Shown here: positions 26,608-34,420 of the stretch, one piece after another
Layout: each line of letters begins with the position of its first letter
Numbering within the stretch: position 1 is the first letter of the stretch
From: Deltaproteobacteria bacterium
GTDB taxonomy: Bacteria; Desulfobacterota; Desulfuromonadia; Geobacterales; Pseudopelobacteraceae
DNA: 64,000 nucleotides
NCBI GenBank assembly: GCA_021850095.1
Contig: JAJZRX010000001.1
Span: forward strand, 86,285-150,284
Reading direction: 5' to 3'
The notes under the pieces: generated by a model
What the model saw: only the letters and a program-made list of their open reading frames with translations
Told to the model about the DNA's origin: nothing
Databases searched by the model: none
Position numbers and translations under genes: made by a program

Positions 26608-27012
26608 TCAGGGACAATTCCCCAGCCGCTTGGCCTTGACCTTCATATTCATGGTCTGCCCCTGGGTCTGCATTTTCATGGTCGAATCGTAGGCATCCCC
26701 CCTGAAGACCGTCTCGCCGCTGAATACTCCGGCATGTTCACCGGTACACTTCATCTTCCAGCTGACTTTGTTGCCGGACTGCTTTAAATCGGTAACGGTA
26801 CAGTTCTTGTCGGTGGAAATGACTCTTTTCTGGTCCTTGACATCCTCTTTGGTATAGCAGTGCTTTACTTTCGTGGGCGCCATTTTTACCGGCATGCCGG
26901 GCATATCCATGGTGGTGGTCAGCTCCCAGTAGCCGTCACGCATGGTGTCGGCGGCAAAGCCGGTAACGGGGAGGGCCAGGGCGAACAGAAGAGCGGTGAG
27001 TCTTGTTTTCAT
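26608..27012 (-). CDS. DUF3617 family periplasmic protein
   Basis: A 134-residue exported protein with a signal peptide (MKTRLTALLFALALPVTGFA then AD). The mature part has the DUF3617 layout: DGYWELTTTMDMPGM, a Cys in KHCYTKEDV, NCTVTDLKQSGNKVSWKMKC and a final Cys. Four cysteines could form two disulfides. The function of the family is unknown. Good AAAGGAG upstream, its own promoter (27090-27118) and terminator make it a single-gene unit. Confidence 0.85.
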   Translation of the reverse strand: MKTRLTALLFALALPVTGFAADTMRDGYWELTTTMDMPGMPVKMAPTKVKHCYTKEDVKDQKRVISTDKNCTVTDLKQSGNKVSWKMKCTGEHAGVFSGETVFRGDAYDSTMKMQTQGQTMNMKVKAKRLGNCP

Positions 27013-27089
27013 AAGCAGATCTCCTTTGTTTCAAAAATGGCGCACCGTCTCCAATGATGGTGGCGCCTTTGCCATACCGCATACGCTGA

Positions 27090-27118
27090 ATATTACCTGC
27101 TGCGATTTTTTTTAGCAA
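27090..27118 (-). promoter_or_regulatory. candidate promoter of DUF3617 gene
   Basis: Minus-strand TTGCTA (27118-27113) and TAATAT (27095-27090) with 17-bp spacing, 78 bp before the start codon. The rest of the 345-bp gap to the kinase gene (27119-27277) holds nothing recognisable apart from the opposite-strand kinase promoter. Confidence 0.5.
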
Positions 27119-27277
27119 AGACATTCCATCTTGCTTTTACGGCACGTTATAGCTGCCACGGCCATGTTTTGCTCAAATGTGGGCAGCGGCGCTGTGCATC
27201 TGGCAAGCAGCGCGGCAATCGGATCGAAATCAAAGCTGTAGCCAGGGTGGCGAGTATTGCAGCCGCCGCCCAGCAGA

Positions 27278-27305
27278 TTGCTTTGTTAAAATGTTCGGTT
27301 ATACT
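27278..27305 (+). promoter_or_regulatory. candidate promoter of hybrid kinase gene
   Basis: TTGCTT (27278-27283) and TATACT (27300-27305) with 16-bp spacing, 52 bp before the start codon. Confidence 0.5.
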
Positions 27306-27357
27306 GTGAAACTGTACGAAGCCTGTTTCCAGTTCAGCGCACCAGGGGGCGTTCCGT

Positions 27358-29844
27358 ATGACTGACCGGCATGAAGCAAGTCCGGCAATAAATCTCCAAA
27401 CCGGAAAAAGGCTGCGGCTGATAACACTGCTGATTTTTCTCGGTCTCTCAAGCCTCTGTGTTGTTGCAATCCTGTTAATCGAAAAACACTCCGTTTCCGA
27501 AAAACGTATCCAGGCTGCCAACCTCGCCCAAACCCATCTGCGTGGACTCTCCACCAACATCAACCAGGCCCTTTCGGCAACGTATGCCCTTTCGGCGCTT
27601 GTAATACAGGGCAACGGGGAAGTGTCGGATTTTGAAAAAATCGCCGGCGAAATGCTGCCTCTCTATCCGGGAGTGGGGGCCTTGCAGCTGGCGCCATCCG
27701 GAATCATCAGGCAGACCGTGCCGCTGGCCGGAAATGAGAAGGCGATCGGACATGATCTGTTGAAAGACCCGGCCCGCACCAAAGAGGCCTTTCTGGCCCG
27801 CACCACCGGGAAACTGACCCTGGCCGGCCCATTCAAGCTTGTCCAGGGAGGACTTGGCGCGGTCGGTAGGTTGCCGGTTTTTCTGACGGACAGTACTGGA
27901 GAAAAACGCTTCTGGGGATTTACCGCCGTCCTGATCCGCTTCCCGGAAATTCTGGAGGCGGCCGGATTACCGGACATCGCCAAGAGTGGCTACAACTACG
28001 AACTCTGGAGGATCCATCCCGACAGCGGGAAAAAGCAGATAATTTCATCATCGCTGGAAACACCGCTGGAAAATCCTGTCGAAATTCCGCTGGCGCTTCC
28101 CAACGGCGAATGGACCCTTGGAGTAAGGCCGGCCGCAGGATGGCACAACACTGTTTCAATCGTCGTAAGCGGCCTGATTGGACTGTTTATCAGCCTGCTG
28201 TGCGCTTTCATGCTGTATATGCTGTTGCGGCAACCGGTCAAGCTGCGGCAGGAAGTCGCGGAGCGTACCCGCGAGCTTTTGGAGAATCAGGCCATACTGA
28301 ACGAAAGTGAGCAGAAATTTCGGCTGGCCTTTGAAAATGCCAACACCGGCATGTGCCTGGTGGATATGTCCGGCAACCTGGTGCGCGTGAACAATAAAAT
28401 GGCTGAAATTTTCGGATATGCCAAAAACGAGCTGGAGCAGATGACGGTCAACTCTCTGGCTGTGCCGGAAGATCGTGAGCTTAGTGGCAATTACATGAAT
28501 AAAGCGCTTGCGTCCGAGCAAGGCGCGGCCGCATTTGAAAAACGTTATTACCACAAGGACGGACATGTGGTCTGGGGGCAGGTTGCCAGTTCGCTGGTGC
28601 GCAATGCCGCCGGTGAACCGGACTACTTCATTTCACAGATCCAGGACATCACCATCCGCAAGCAGATGGAAGACGAGCGCATCACCATGGAGCGTCAATT
28701 GCTGCATTCTCAAAAACTGGAAAGCCTGGGGGTGCTGGCAGGCGGCATTGCCCACGATTTCAACAACATCCTGACGTCGGTGATTGGCAATGCCGATCTG
28801 GCGCTGATGCGCATGGACGCGCAATCACCGGCGGCGGACAACCTGCGGCGGATTGTGCAGGCCTCGGAACGGGCCACCGACCTTGCCAGACAGATGCTGG
28901 CCTACTCGGGCAGGGGCAGGTTTGTCATCGGCGCCATCGAACTCAACCAGCTGGTGGAGGAGATGGCTCACATGCTGGAAGTTTCAATTTCCAAGAAGGC
29001 CCGTCTGCAACTCGACCTTGCCAGGCCACTGCCGCTGGTGGAGGCCGATGCCACGCAATTGAACCAGGTCATCATGAATATGGTCATCAACGCCTCCGAA
29101 GCTATCGGAGACCAGAGCGGCGTCATCATCATCACCACCGGCTGCATGGATTGCGATAGCGGCTATCTCAAGGAAGCCTGGATGAATGAACCACTACCGG
29201 GCGGCCACTATGTTTATCTTGAAGTCTCCGACAATGGCTGCGGCATGGACCATGAAACCATGTCCAAAATTTTCGATCCGTTCTTCACCACCAAGTTTAC
29301 CGGGCGGGGCCTGGGAATGGCCGCCGTGCTGGGCATTGTTCGAGGGCACAAGGGAACCATAAAAGTCTACAGTGAACCGGGCCAGGGGACCAGCTTCAAA
29401 GTGTTCTTGCCGGCCAGCGCCAGTCAGAGTCAGCCTGGAGATTCCAATGCCGGCGACAGGCGCTTATCCGGCTGGAAGGGGAGTGGAACCGTGCTGCTGG
29501 TTGATGATGAGGAGAGTATTCTGAAAACCGGCGGCGAAATGCTGCGTGAGCTCGGCTTTGAAGTAATCACGGCCTGCGACGGGCGCGAAGCGCTGAACGT
29601 GTTTCAGGCAAACCGGCAGAAGATCAACTGCACAATCCTCGACCTGACCATGCCGGACCTGGATGGCGCACAGACCTTTCAAGAGCTGTGCCGGCTTGAT
29701 CCGGAGGTGCAGGTGGTAATGTCCAGCGCCTACAATCGGCAGGAGATCGTCAAGAAATTTGCCGGAAAACGATTGGCCGGATTCATTCAAAAGCCGTACC
29801 GGCTTTCGGAACTGGCCGAAGTACTCCAGAAAATCAGCGGCTGA
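27358..29844 (+). CDS. hybrid sensor histidine kinase (CHASE-PAS-HisKA-HATPase-REC)
   Basis: An 828-residue membrane kinase. Membrane helices at about 21-42 and 266-290 enclose a periplasmic CHASE-type sensor (about 50-250). A PAS domain spans about 318-435. The phospho-acceptor His466 is in GGIAHDFNN, the DFNN subclass often found in hybrid kinases. The ATPase has N, G1 (DNGCGM) and G2 (GRGLGM) boxes. A C-terminal receiver has Asp762 (LDLTMPDLDG) and the switch Lys in IQKPY. No output regulator is adjacent, so the receiver may relay phosphate elsewhere. It converges on and overlaps the yjjJ-like gene by 11 bp. Confidence 0.93.
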   Translation: MTDRHEASPAINLQTGKRLRLITLLIFLGLSSLCVVAILLIEKHSVSEKRIQAANLAQTHLRGLSTNINQALSATYALSALVIQGNGEVSDFEKIAGEMLPLYPGVGALQLAPSGIIRQTVPLAGNEKAIGHDLLKDPARTKEAFLARTTGKLTLAGPFKLVQGGLGAVGRLPVFLTDSTGEKRFWGFTAVLIRFPEILEAAGLPDIAKSGYNYELWRIHPDSGKKQIISSSLETPLENPVEIPLALPNGEWTLGVRPAAGWHNTVSIVVSGLIGLFISLLCAFMLYMLLRQPVKLRQEVAERTRELLENQAILNESEQKFRLAFENANTGMCLVDMSGNLVRVNNKMAEIFGYAKNELEQMTVNSLAVPEDRELSGNYMNKALASEQGAAAFEKRYYHKDGHVVWGQVASSLVRNAAGEPDYFISQIQDITIRKQMEDERITMERQLLHSQKLESLGVLAGGIAHDFNNILTSVIGNADLALMRMDAQSPAADNLRRIVQASERATDLARQMLAYSGRGRFVIGAIELNQLVEEMAHMLEVSISKKARLQLDLARPLPLVEADATQLNQVIMNMVINASEAIGDQSGVIIITTGCMDCDSGYLKEAWMNEPLPGGHYVYLEVSDNGCGMDHETMSKIFDPFFTTKFTGRGLGMAAVLGIVRGHKGTIKVYSEPGQGTSFKVFLPASASQSQPGDSNAGDRRLSGWKGSGTVLLVDDEESILKTGGEMLRELGFEVITACDGREALNVFQANRQKINCTILDLTMPDLDGAQTFQELCRLDPEVQVVMSSAYNRQEIVKKFAGKRLAGFIQKPYRLSELAEVLQKISG

Positions 29845-31201
29845 TTAACAGACGAGGCCCGGCACGCAGTTCATCGACCATGTTATGGTTCTCCGAACAA
29901 ATCACTCGGAACTCTTTAGAAATACGGGGATCGGACTTTGTTCGCTCCCAGAATCGGCCGGCACTTTCCAGGGCTGAGGGCCACTCGTCAGGTGCGGCGG
30001 AAACAACAGCAGGAACCGCGAGGTGTCTTGATGAAACAGCGCCGTCTAGCGGCTTATAAAGCATCGGAAGCACATCATAGGCCGGAGCAAGCCTGTATAG
30101 CCTGCTGCCATCAAGCATAATCAAAGAGACATTGCCAAAGTGCTGATCATTGTTGCCGATCAGGCTGCCAAAAACCGAGAGCCACTTGAGAGAGCTGGCA
30201 TCCTGAGTTGACAACCTTCCATCGCTTGCCATTCTGTTTGCGGCATTAACCCAGTTGTCCTGAAAGCCGTAAAATTCATTATCAATCGCTCGTAATGAAA
30301 TAATGGGCAGGCGCCCCATTAATCCGGTTCTGTCAAAACGGACCACTTCCAGAAACACTCGCCCTCCCGCTTCGATTATGGTGCTTTGGGCTGCACTGAT
30401 ACCGGAGCTTTTTACAACTTCCAGGGCATGATGCTCGCAGATAAGGAGATCAGCCCATCGCCTTCCCTCAATGGTGCTGACAGGTGGAGAAAACTTAACC
30501 AGTACATTCCGAACCGCTCCCGAACGCTCGACAATGGCGGTAAATTTGGGTTGCTCTCCGCCTGCGGATGATCCTACCGGTTGGCCGTCCATGGCCTCCT
30601 GGGCAAACCTCGGATACGTATCGGGAATTGCTTGTTCCCGAATCGGCGCGGGTAGCTCACGAGCCATGCGAAAGTATCGCTCAATGGATTCCCGGCCAAT
30701 GACAAGATCCCCCATGGTGTCCTCGCCTCGACGTGCCAATGCGGACAACACGTGATCTTCGTTCCAGTCAAGACTGCGAGGAGGAAGGCCTAATTCCATG
30801 TGTAATTGACGGACGAAAGCGCGGCCGACAAAGCCTTCCGGGTGGAGGTCGGCAATGAACCATGGGAGGCTGCGGAATAGTTGCTCACGAGCATTCAGGG
30901 GGGACCAGAGAAAATGGTCCTGCGCAACAGCGTATAATGTTCCGATCTGGTGGGCATTGCCTTCGGCGTCAATTTTAAAAACGGGGAATTCTCCGCCAAG
31001 ACCCCGCACGTCACGTATTCTCGTGTAGCGCCGTGCCCGTGCGCTCCCGATAGCGATTACCCTGTCGCCCAGTTGCGCAAGCAAGCGGGAAACCGTCGGT
31101 TGACTGAGGCGAAAGCGTCGCTGGATTTCCGGTGAGGAATATATTCCTGTGCTTAAGAATGACAGTAACCGGTCTGGATTGTCGAGGGTGCTGACCCGCA
31201 T
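29834..31201 (-). CDS. yjjJ: YjjJ-type HipA family kinase with N-terminal HTH
   Basis: A 455-residue HipA-like Ser/Thr kinase with its own DNA-binding domain. Residues about 1-60 form a helix-turn-helix (SSPEIQRRFRLSQPTVSRLL). The kinase part has a P-loop-like SSAGGEQPKF (211-220), LVKFSPP with the ATP-binding Lys, the catalytic loop IGNNDQHFGN (Asp352, Asn357) and the metal-binding YDVLP (about 375-379). HipA relatives phosphorylate tRNA synthetases; E. coli YjjJ is toxic on its own. No separate HipB-like antitoxin gene is present, consistent with the fused HTH. AT-rich inverted repeats just upstream may be its operator. Confidence 0.9.
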   Translation of the reverse strand: MRVSTLDNPDRLLSFLSTGIYSSPEIQRRFRLSQPTVSRLLAQLGDRVIAIGSARARRYTRIRDVRGLGGEFPVFKIDAEGNAHQIGTLYAVAQDHFLWSPLNAREQLFRSLPWFIADLHPEGFVGRAFVRQLHMELGLPPRSLDWNEDHVLSALARRGEDTMGDLVIGRESIERYFRMARELPAPIREQAIPDTYPRFAQEAMDGQPVGSSAGGEQPKFTAIVERSGAVRNVLVKFSPPVSTIEGRRWADLLICEHHALEVVKSSGISAAQSTIIEAGGRVFLEVVRFDRTGLMGRLPIISLRAIDNEFYGFQDNWVNAANRMASDGRLSTQDASSLKWLSVFGSLIGNNDQHFGNVSLIMLDGSRLYRLAPAYDVLPMLYKPLDGAVSSRHLAVPAVVSAAPDEWPSALESAGRFWERTKSDPRISKEFRVICSENHNMVDELRAGPRLLISR

Positions 31202-31238
31202 TGGCGATGCCCTTTTTGAATAGATTTTGAATATAAAA

Positions 31239-31285
31239 AATACAATAAAAAAACTGTATTTTCAATATATTGTTGTCTATACAGT
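31239..31285. promoter_or_regulatory. AT-rich inverted repeats upstream of yjjJ-like gene
   Basis: AATACA-N10-TGTATT (31239-31260) overlaps a second pair, ACTGTA (31253-31258) with TACAGT (31280-31285). They lie 38-84 bp upstream of the start and could be operators for the protein's own HTH. Confidence 0.4.
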
Positions 31286-31339
31286 ACGGGCCTGTGAATA
31301 ATAATAAGAATTGTTACTGAATGGATATACCGTCTTGGG

Positions 31340-31402
31340 ACTTAATGGGGGCAGGCACCAATTGGCTGGTCCCTTTTTCAAGGGCCTGTCCCCTTATTGT
31401 CC
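31340..31402 (-). other. degenerate attC-like or REP-type hairpin at array end
   Basis: An imperfect palindrome after the flavin-reductase stop. Its arms, GGGGACAGGC and GCCTGCCCC, pair with one extrahelical base, and an inner hairpin TCCCTT/AAGGG lies between them. The flanks read AAT and ATT instead of AAC and GTT. It occupies the place where the last attC of the array should be. Similar GGGACAGGC palindromes also occur as dispersed repeats in many genomes, so the attC reading is weak. Confidence 0.35.
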
Positions 31403-31942
31403 GATACCATCTGGAATCTTTGATCGCATCATTTCTCTTCGATTCAACCTGCGCCCATCCGTTACGAACGTTCCATCGCCAATTGCGTGAACAGTTCGCT
31501 TCTCTTTTCGTGAATTGTCAAAGTACGCAGCGAGGCCTTCAAGCACAACGATATTGTGCTTTTCGACGATATCGATAATTTTACATTCGATATTCGCCAG
31601 GCATTCCTTAATCAAGGGCGCCCTGACATGTTTTCCCTTCACAGGAGTTAGCCCGAACATTTCAAATTTGTCTGTGTCAGCGCCGGAACATGTTCCCACT
31701 CCAACAACTGTATCAAGCAGGTCAACAGTGGGAATTGAAATTACACAATCTTTCGATTTCAAAAGTGCGGCATAAGAATAGTTCCATGGCCCAGTGGTTA
31801 TGGCAAACCTCGGCGTAAAGTCCATCACCATCGTCCACGAGATCGTCATGATGTTGTTCTTCTTTCCATCATGTGTCGTAACGAAGACAACGGGGCCTGG
31901 TTCTATCAGCATGAACGCTTTGCTGATTTGCATCCTCTCCAT
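31394..31942 (-). CDS. flavin reductase-like FMN-binding protein
   Basis: A 182-residue protein of the flavin reductase / PF01613-like split-barrel family. The conserved parts are PVVFVTTHDGKKNNIMTISW, PRFAITTG, NYSYAALLKSKDCVISIP and the GTCSG turn. It likely binds FMN; the substrate is unknown. The start at 31942 has GGAGG ten bases upstream, just after the attC core of the preceding cassette. It is the last gene of the attC-bounded array and is more AT-rich than the flanking chromosome. Confidence 0.85.
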   Translation of the reverse strand: MERMQISKAFMLIEPGPVVFVTTHDGKKNNIMTISWTMVMDFTPRFAITTGPWNYSYAALLKSKDCVISIPTVDLLDTVVGVGTCSGADTDKFEMFGLTPVKGKHVRAPLIKECLANIECKIIDIVEKHNIVVLEGLAAYFDNSRKEKRTVHAIGDGTFVTDGRRLNRREMMRSKIPDGIGQ

Positions 31943-31946
31943 AAAC

Positions 31947-32747
31947 TCAAACCCTCCTATCCGGTTTGATTAACGGTTCACGTGGTGTGCGGCTGGCCGC
32001 ACCACCCCGATGTTGTGCATTGAATGTAGCAACAATAGGATTGTGGTCACTCATGTCACTCCATCCTTCGGTATGCACCTCGCACGATTCGAGGTAGCGG
32101 AACCATGAAACCGGAATAAATATTCCGTCACAGTGGTACGGCGCATTCATATTTCCTGTCCAACGGAGCGTTTGCGGTAAGTTTTGGTTTGGATTGATGG
32201 CTTGCCAAGCGTTGATGAGGCCAAAATCGCTTTTGAGGCGGCGAAGAATGGAGAGTTCAGTTTTCGTGTTGTTTAATTCTTCGGAGGGGTGTCGAACAGC
32301 TGTAGTAATATTGAAGTCACCTCCGATCAGGAGGTCGCAGTCTTGAGTGTCTTTCTGTATAAAATCAAGAATATCATTTACTTTCTTTTCATAAGGACCG
32401 GGCGAAGGCGCATGAACACTGAAAACCATTACAGGTCTCGCCACTCCTCCGATGGAGAAGTCTGGAATCAAGCCTCCAGCTACCCACCCTTCAAACGCCG
32501 TAGGCACTGAAACATCTTCGATTTTATGTTGCGGTGCAAGTATTGCGCTTCCCCACTTCGAGGGTAATGACTGCCAAACTATGGAGCCTTCAAATTTCTT
32601 ATTCTCACTCTCCGGGATATACACTGACGGGTGAAATGATTCCTGAACAAGAACCAAATCCGGTGCAAATTCACTGATGATCCTTTGCCAGTGGTTTCCT
32701 GTTTTGGTATGTCCGCCGTAGTGAAGGTTGAAGGTTACGATTTTCAT
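31947..32747 (-). CDS. endonuclease/exonuclease/phosphatase family protein
   Basis: A 266-residue EEP-superfamily hydrolase. Motifs: FNLHYGG with the first Asn, LVQES with the metal-binding Glu, IGGDFNI (Asp, Asn) and WSDMSDHNPI with the catalytic Asp-His. Substrates of the superfamily include DNA, phosphoinositides and phospholipids; none can be assigned. Well-placed AAAGGA before the ATG, which lies directly after the attC core of the previous cassette. Its last ~24 codons read through its own attC into the next cassette, as cassette genes often do. Confidence 0.88.
   Translation of the reverse strand: MKIVTFNLHYGGHTKTGNHWQRIISEFAPDLVLVQESFHPSVYIPESENKKFEGSIVWQSLPSKWGSAILAPQHKIEDVSVPTAFEGWVAGGLIPDFSIGGVARPVMVFSVHAPSPGPYEKKVNDILDFIQKDTQDCDLLIGGDFNITTAVRHPSEELNNTKTELSILRRLKSDFGLINAWQAINPNQNLPQTLRWTGNMNAPYHCDGIFIPVSWFRYLESCEVHTEGWSDMSDHNPIVATFNAQHRGGAASRTPREPLIKPDRRV
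31968..32018 (-). other. attC-like site A (relaxed core)
   Basis: On the minus strand GCACAAC (32018-32012) and GTTAATC (31974-31968) flank an imperfect palindrome (GTGGTGCGGC with GCCGCACACCAC). Each 7-mer has one mismatch to RYYYAAC or GTTRRRY. It lies at the end of the EEP gene and 25 bp before the flavin reductase start, as a cassette boundary should. Confidence 0.55.
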
Positions 32748-32758
32748 TTATTTCCTTT

Positions 32759-32817
32759 CTGCAACGGGCCGGGAGAACACCGGCGGTTTTTAGGCCGGTG
32801 CTTCTTCCTGGTTGAAC
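32759..32817 (-). other. attC-like site B
   Basis: On the minus strand it starts GTTCAAC (consensus RYYYAAC) and ends GTTGCAG (one mismatch to GTTRRRY). The arms GGAAGAAGCACCGGC and GCCGGTGTTCTCC pair with an extrahelical G, a key attC feature. It overlaps the 3' end of the HEPN-like gene. Confidence 0.7.
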
Positions 32818-33491
32818 AGATGTTCCGCAGAATTTGTTTTCGTATCCAACTCTTTGTATCGTTCGATTAGGCTTTCCAATGTCAACTGTACTTGTGAAAG
32901 CAAATTTTTTGTAATCACTGAATCAAATAAGAGGTAATTGTAGAAAAAGGTAATCCCAATTTCTTGTTTTCCCCAAGCCGTTATTTTACGCCTGCTCTTT
33001 TCGTTTAGCATATCCAAACGACCATTTACATGTGCTATTGCATGGCGAAGTTCTGCAAGCATTTTAATGCACTGCCAAGCTTCATTGTCGCTACACAACT
33101 CAAATCTGAGGATGTTTTTGTAGTACTTACTTGCCCGCTCAAGAAAGTCGCCCCTGAGGTCATTAATCCCTATTTCTTGACCTTGTGATTTCTGTAGTAG
33201 AGAAGCGATTTCGGTTACACCCGTTTCAAACGCTGCATATAAAGCCACAATATATGGCCCCCAGAAAACCCGAGGCAAAAGAAATTCAACTTTGTGCTCA
33301 CATTCCTGTCGAGCGAAATCCCATTCAGGATCTTCGGGGGTTAAATTTTCTCTTTTTAGGTATTCCAGCAGAGTTGCTTCTTCTGCCTCTTTTAGGTGTA
33401 AAAGCTGATTATTTATGAGTTCGTAATGATCCTTAAGAGCATAAAGCTCTAAGGAAACATCAAGTAATCGGAAATCAACATTTATCTTCAT
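32790..33491 (-). CDS. HEPN-like protein, 233 aa
   Basis: A mostly helical protein of unknown family. The segment LAELRHAIAHVNGR (about residues 145-158) contains an R-x4-H motif (Arg149, His154) like the active site of HEPN ribonucleases. Preceding helices (YIVALYAAFETGVTEIASLL) match the general look of HEPN or MAE_28990-type proteins. HEPN proteins are frequent toxins or RNA-targeting defence nucleases. It shares a cassette with a small membrane protein whose gene ends 34 bp upstream. Weak ribosome site; last codons lie in attC site B. Confidence 0.6.
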   Translation of the reverse strand: MKINVDFRLLDVSLELYALKDHYELINNQLLHLKEAEEATLLEYLKRENLTPEDPEWDFARQECEHKVEFLLPRVFWGPYIVALYAAFETGVTEIASLLQKSQGQEIGINDLRGDFLERASKYYKNILRFELCSDNEAWQCIKMLAELRHAIAHVNGRLDMLNEKSRRKITAWGKQEIGITFFYNYLLFDSVITKNLLSQVQLTLESLIERYKELDTKTNSAEHLFNQEEAPA

Positions 33492-33525
33492 GGGTTCTTT
33501 TCTTTCATGGCACCCTTAACTGTAA

Positions 33526-33762
33526 TCATGCACCGGGCTTATCACTTCTGAAGCCTTCCACTACCCAAGCGATTCCTCTAACAATCCAGAAAGGGAAGAA
33601 AAAACTGGTGGGTAATCCAGCAAATAGGATTAACCAGCCCTGCAATTCAATTGAGTTGGCGTTCTTGAAAAACTCTGTCACGACTAAAGCAAAGATGATC
33701 CACCCCAACAAGCCGAGGAGTCCCAGCAGGATTGACAAGCGGCGTATTCCTTCTGTTCTCAT
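33526..33762 (-). CDS. small two-helix membrane protein
   Basis: A 78-residue protein with two predicted membrane helices (LLGLLGLLGWIIFALVV and LILFAGLPTSFFFPFWIV). No family recognised. ATG 33762 is chosen because AAGGAG is six bases upstream; the longer frame would start within the attC core. It is the first gene of a two-gene cassette with the HEPN-like gene, a layout that could reflect a toxin with a membrane partner, though nothing proves this. Confidence 0.6.
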   Translation of the reverse strand: MRTEGIRRLSILLGLLGLLGWIIFALVVTEFFKNANSIELQGWLILFAGLPTSFFFPFWIVRGIAWVVEGFRSDKPGA

Positions 33763-33777
33763 TTCATTCTCCTTCTT

Positions 33778-33838
33778 GTTCAACGGGTCGGGAGATCACC
33801 GGGCGGCATTTCGGCCAGGTGCATCTCCCTGGTTAGGC
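33778..33838 (-). other. attC site C (consensus cores)
   Basis: A 61-bp site. On the minus strand it starts GCCTAAC, matching RYYYAAC, and ends GTTGAAC, matching GTTRRRY. The inner arms CAGGGAGATGCACC and GGTGATCTCCC pair with an extrahelical base, and the spacer is GC-rich. This is the clearest attC in the array and separates the PNPOx-like cassette from the membrane/HEPN cassette. Confidence 0.85.
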
Positions 33839-33848
33839 TTTCCTTGAA

Positions 33849-34310
33849 CTATCTTCGAGCTTTACCGCTAATCCGGTCGATTTCTATTTTGAAGACCTTT
33901 GTAATCTTGTCTTTTTGCTCAATGTAGCGTTTGCTCTCTTCGATAAAGTCAGAACAGTATTTCTCCAACAGCCACATCAAAGCGTCATGTCTCACGGCGC
34001 CATGCACCTCTGAAGCTCGGCCAAACACCACGACACTTTCGTATTCTGTGCCAAATTTATCTGGCAGAATCTTGGTCTTGCCAACCACGCAAAAAGATAC
34101 CTTTGCGTTGTGCTCGATATTTTCGAGTTTATGGCCGCTGATGGCACAGTGGAAATAGATGGAATCTCCCTTGTAAACGTAACTCAACGGCACGCCATAG
34201 GGTTGTCCGTCGTTGCCGACCGTCGATAAAACTCCATATTCGGCGGAATCGAGGATGTTTATTGATTCTTGTCGGGTTATTTCTCGGTCACTTCTCCGAA
34301 CTTCCTTCAT
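33849..34310 (-). CDS. pyridoxamine 5'-phosphate oxidase-like flavoprotein
   Basis: A 153-residue split-barrel protein of the PNPOx-like/NimA-type family: SAEYGVLSTVGNDGQPYGVPLSYVY, IYFHCAISGHKLENI and VSFCVVG. Members bind FMN, heme or F420; NimA-type members reduce nitroimidazoles, which may be an advantage carried by a cassette. ATG 34310 is chosen because AAGGA lies seven bases upstream and the conserved fold begins there. A longer frame exists upstream but runs through a hairpin and the integron core. First cassette of the array. Confidence 0.85.
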   Translation of the reverse strand: MKEVRRSDREITRQESINILDSAEYGVLSTVGNDGQPYGVPLSYVYKGDSIYFHCAISGHKLENIEHNAKVSFCVVGKTKILPDKFGTEYESVVVFGRASEVHGAVRHDALMWLLEKYCSDFIEESKRYIEQKDKITKVFKIEIDRISGKARR

Positions 34311-34325
34311 TCGTTCTTCCTTTAT

Positions 34326-34370
34326 GCCTAACTCCTTATTCACCGGTTCACGCGCGTGCGCGCGTGAACC
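34326..34370 (-). other. array boundary: integron core site with adjacent hairpin
   Basis: GTTAGGC on the minus strand (34332-34326) is a perfect integron core. A 26-bp palindrome with 12-bp arms (GGTTCACGCGCG and its complement, 34345-34370) lies 12 bp before it. No RYYYAAC partner is clear, so this is either an attI-like insertion point or a decayed attC. Cassette 1 starts here. Confidence 0.5.
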
Positions 34371-34420
34371 GCTCATCCCCCCAAACGGAACATTTATACC
34401 GTTACCTAAAAATCAAATCC

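Larger units (their letters stand above)
31394..34332 (-). mobile_element. integron gene-cassette array without integrase (CALIN-like)
   Basis: Five small genes in one orientation, clearly AT-richer than their neighbours, are separated by attC-like sites at 33778-33838, 32759-32817 and 31968-32018, with a consensus core GTTAGGC at 34326-34332 marking the start. The site at 33778-33838 has perfect 7-mer ends (GCCTAAC and GTTGAAC on the minus strand). Cassettes are PNPOx-like, membrane plus HEPN-like, EEP phosphatase and flavin reductase. No integrase gene lies within the window next to the array, as in clusters of attC sites lacking integrases. Identification rests on site structure and cassette layout. 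Confidence 0.72.

Noticed and set aside
27147..27614. 155-codon minus-strand frame over the kinase promoter and 5' end
   Set aside because: No ribosome site or domain; overlaps the kinase gene and its promoter.
34345..34370. Intrinsic terminator of the DUF362 gene
   Set aside because: The 12-bp palindrome has no T-tract; its position beside an integron core makes a recombination-site role more likely.
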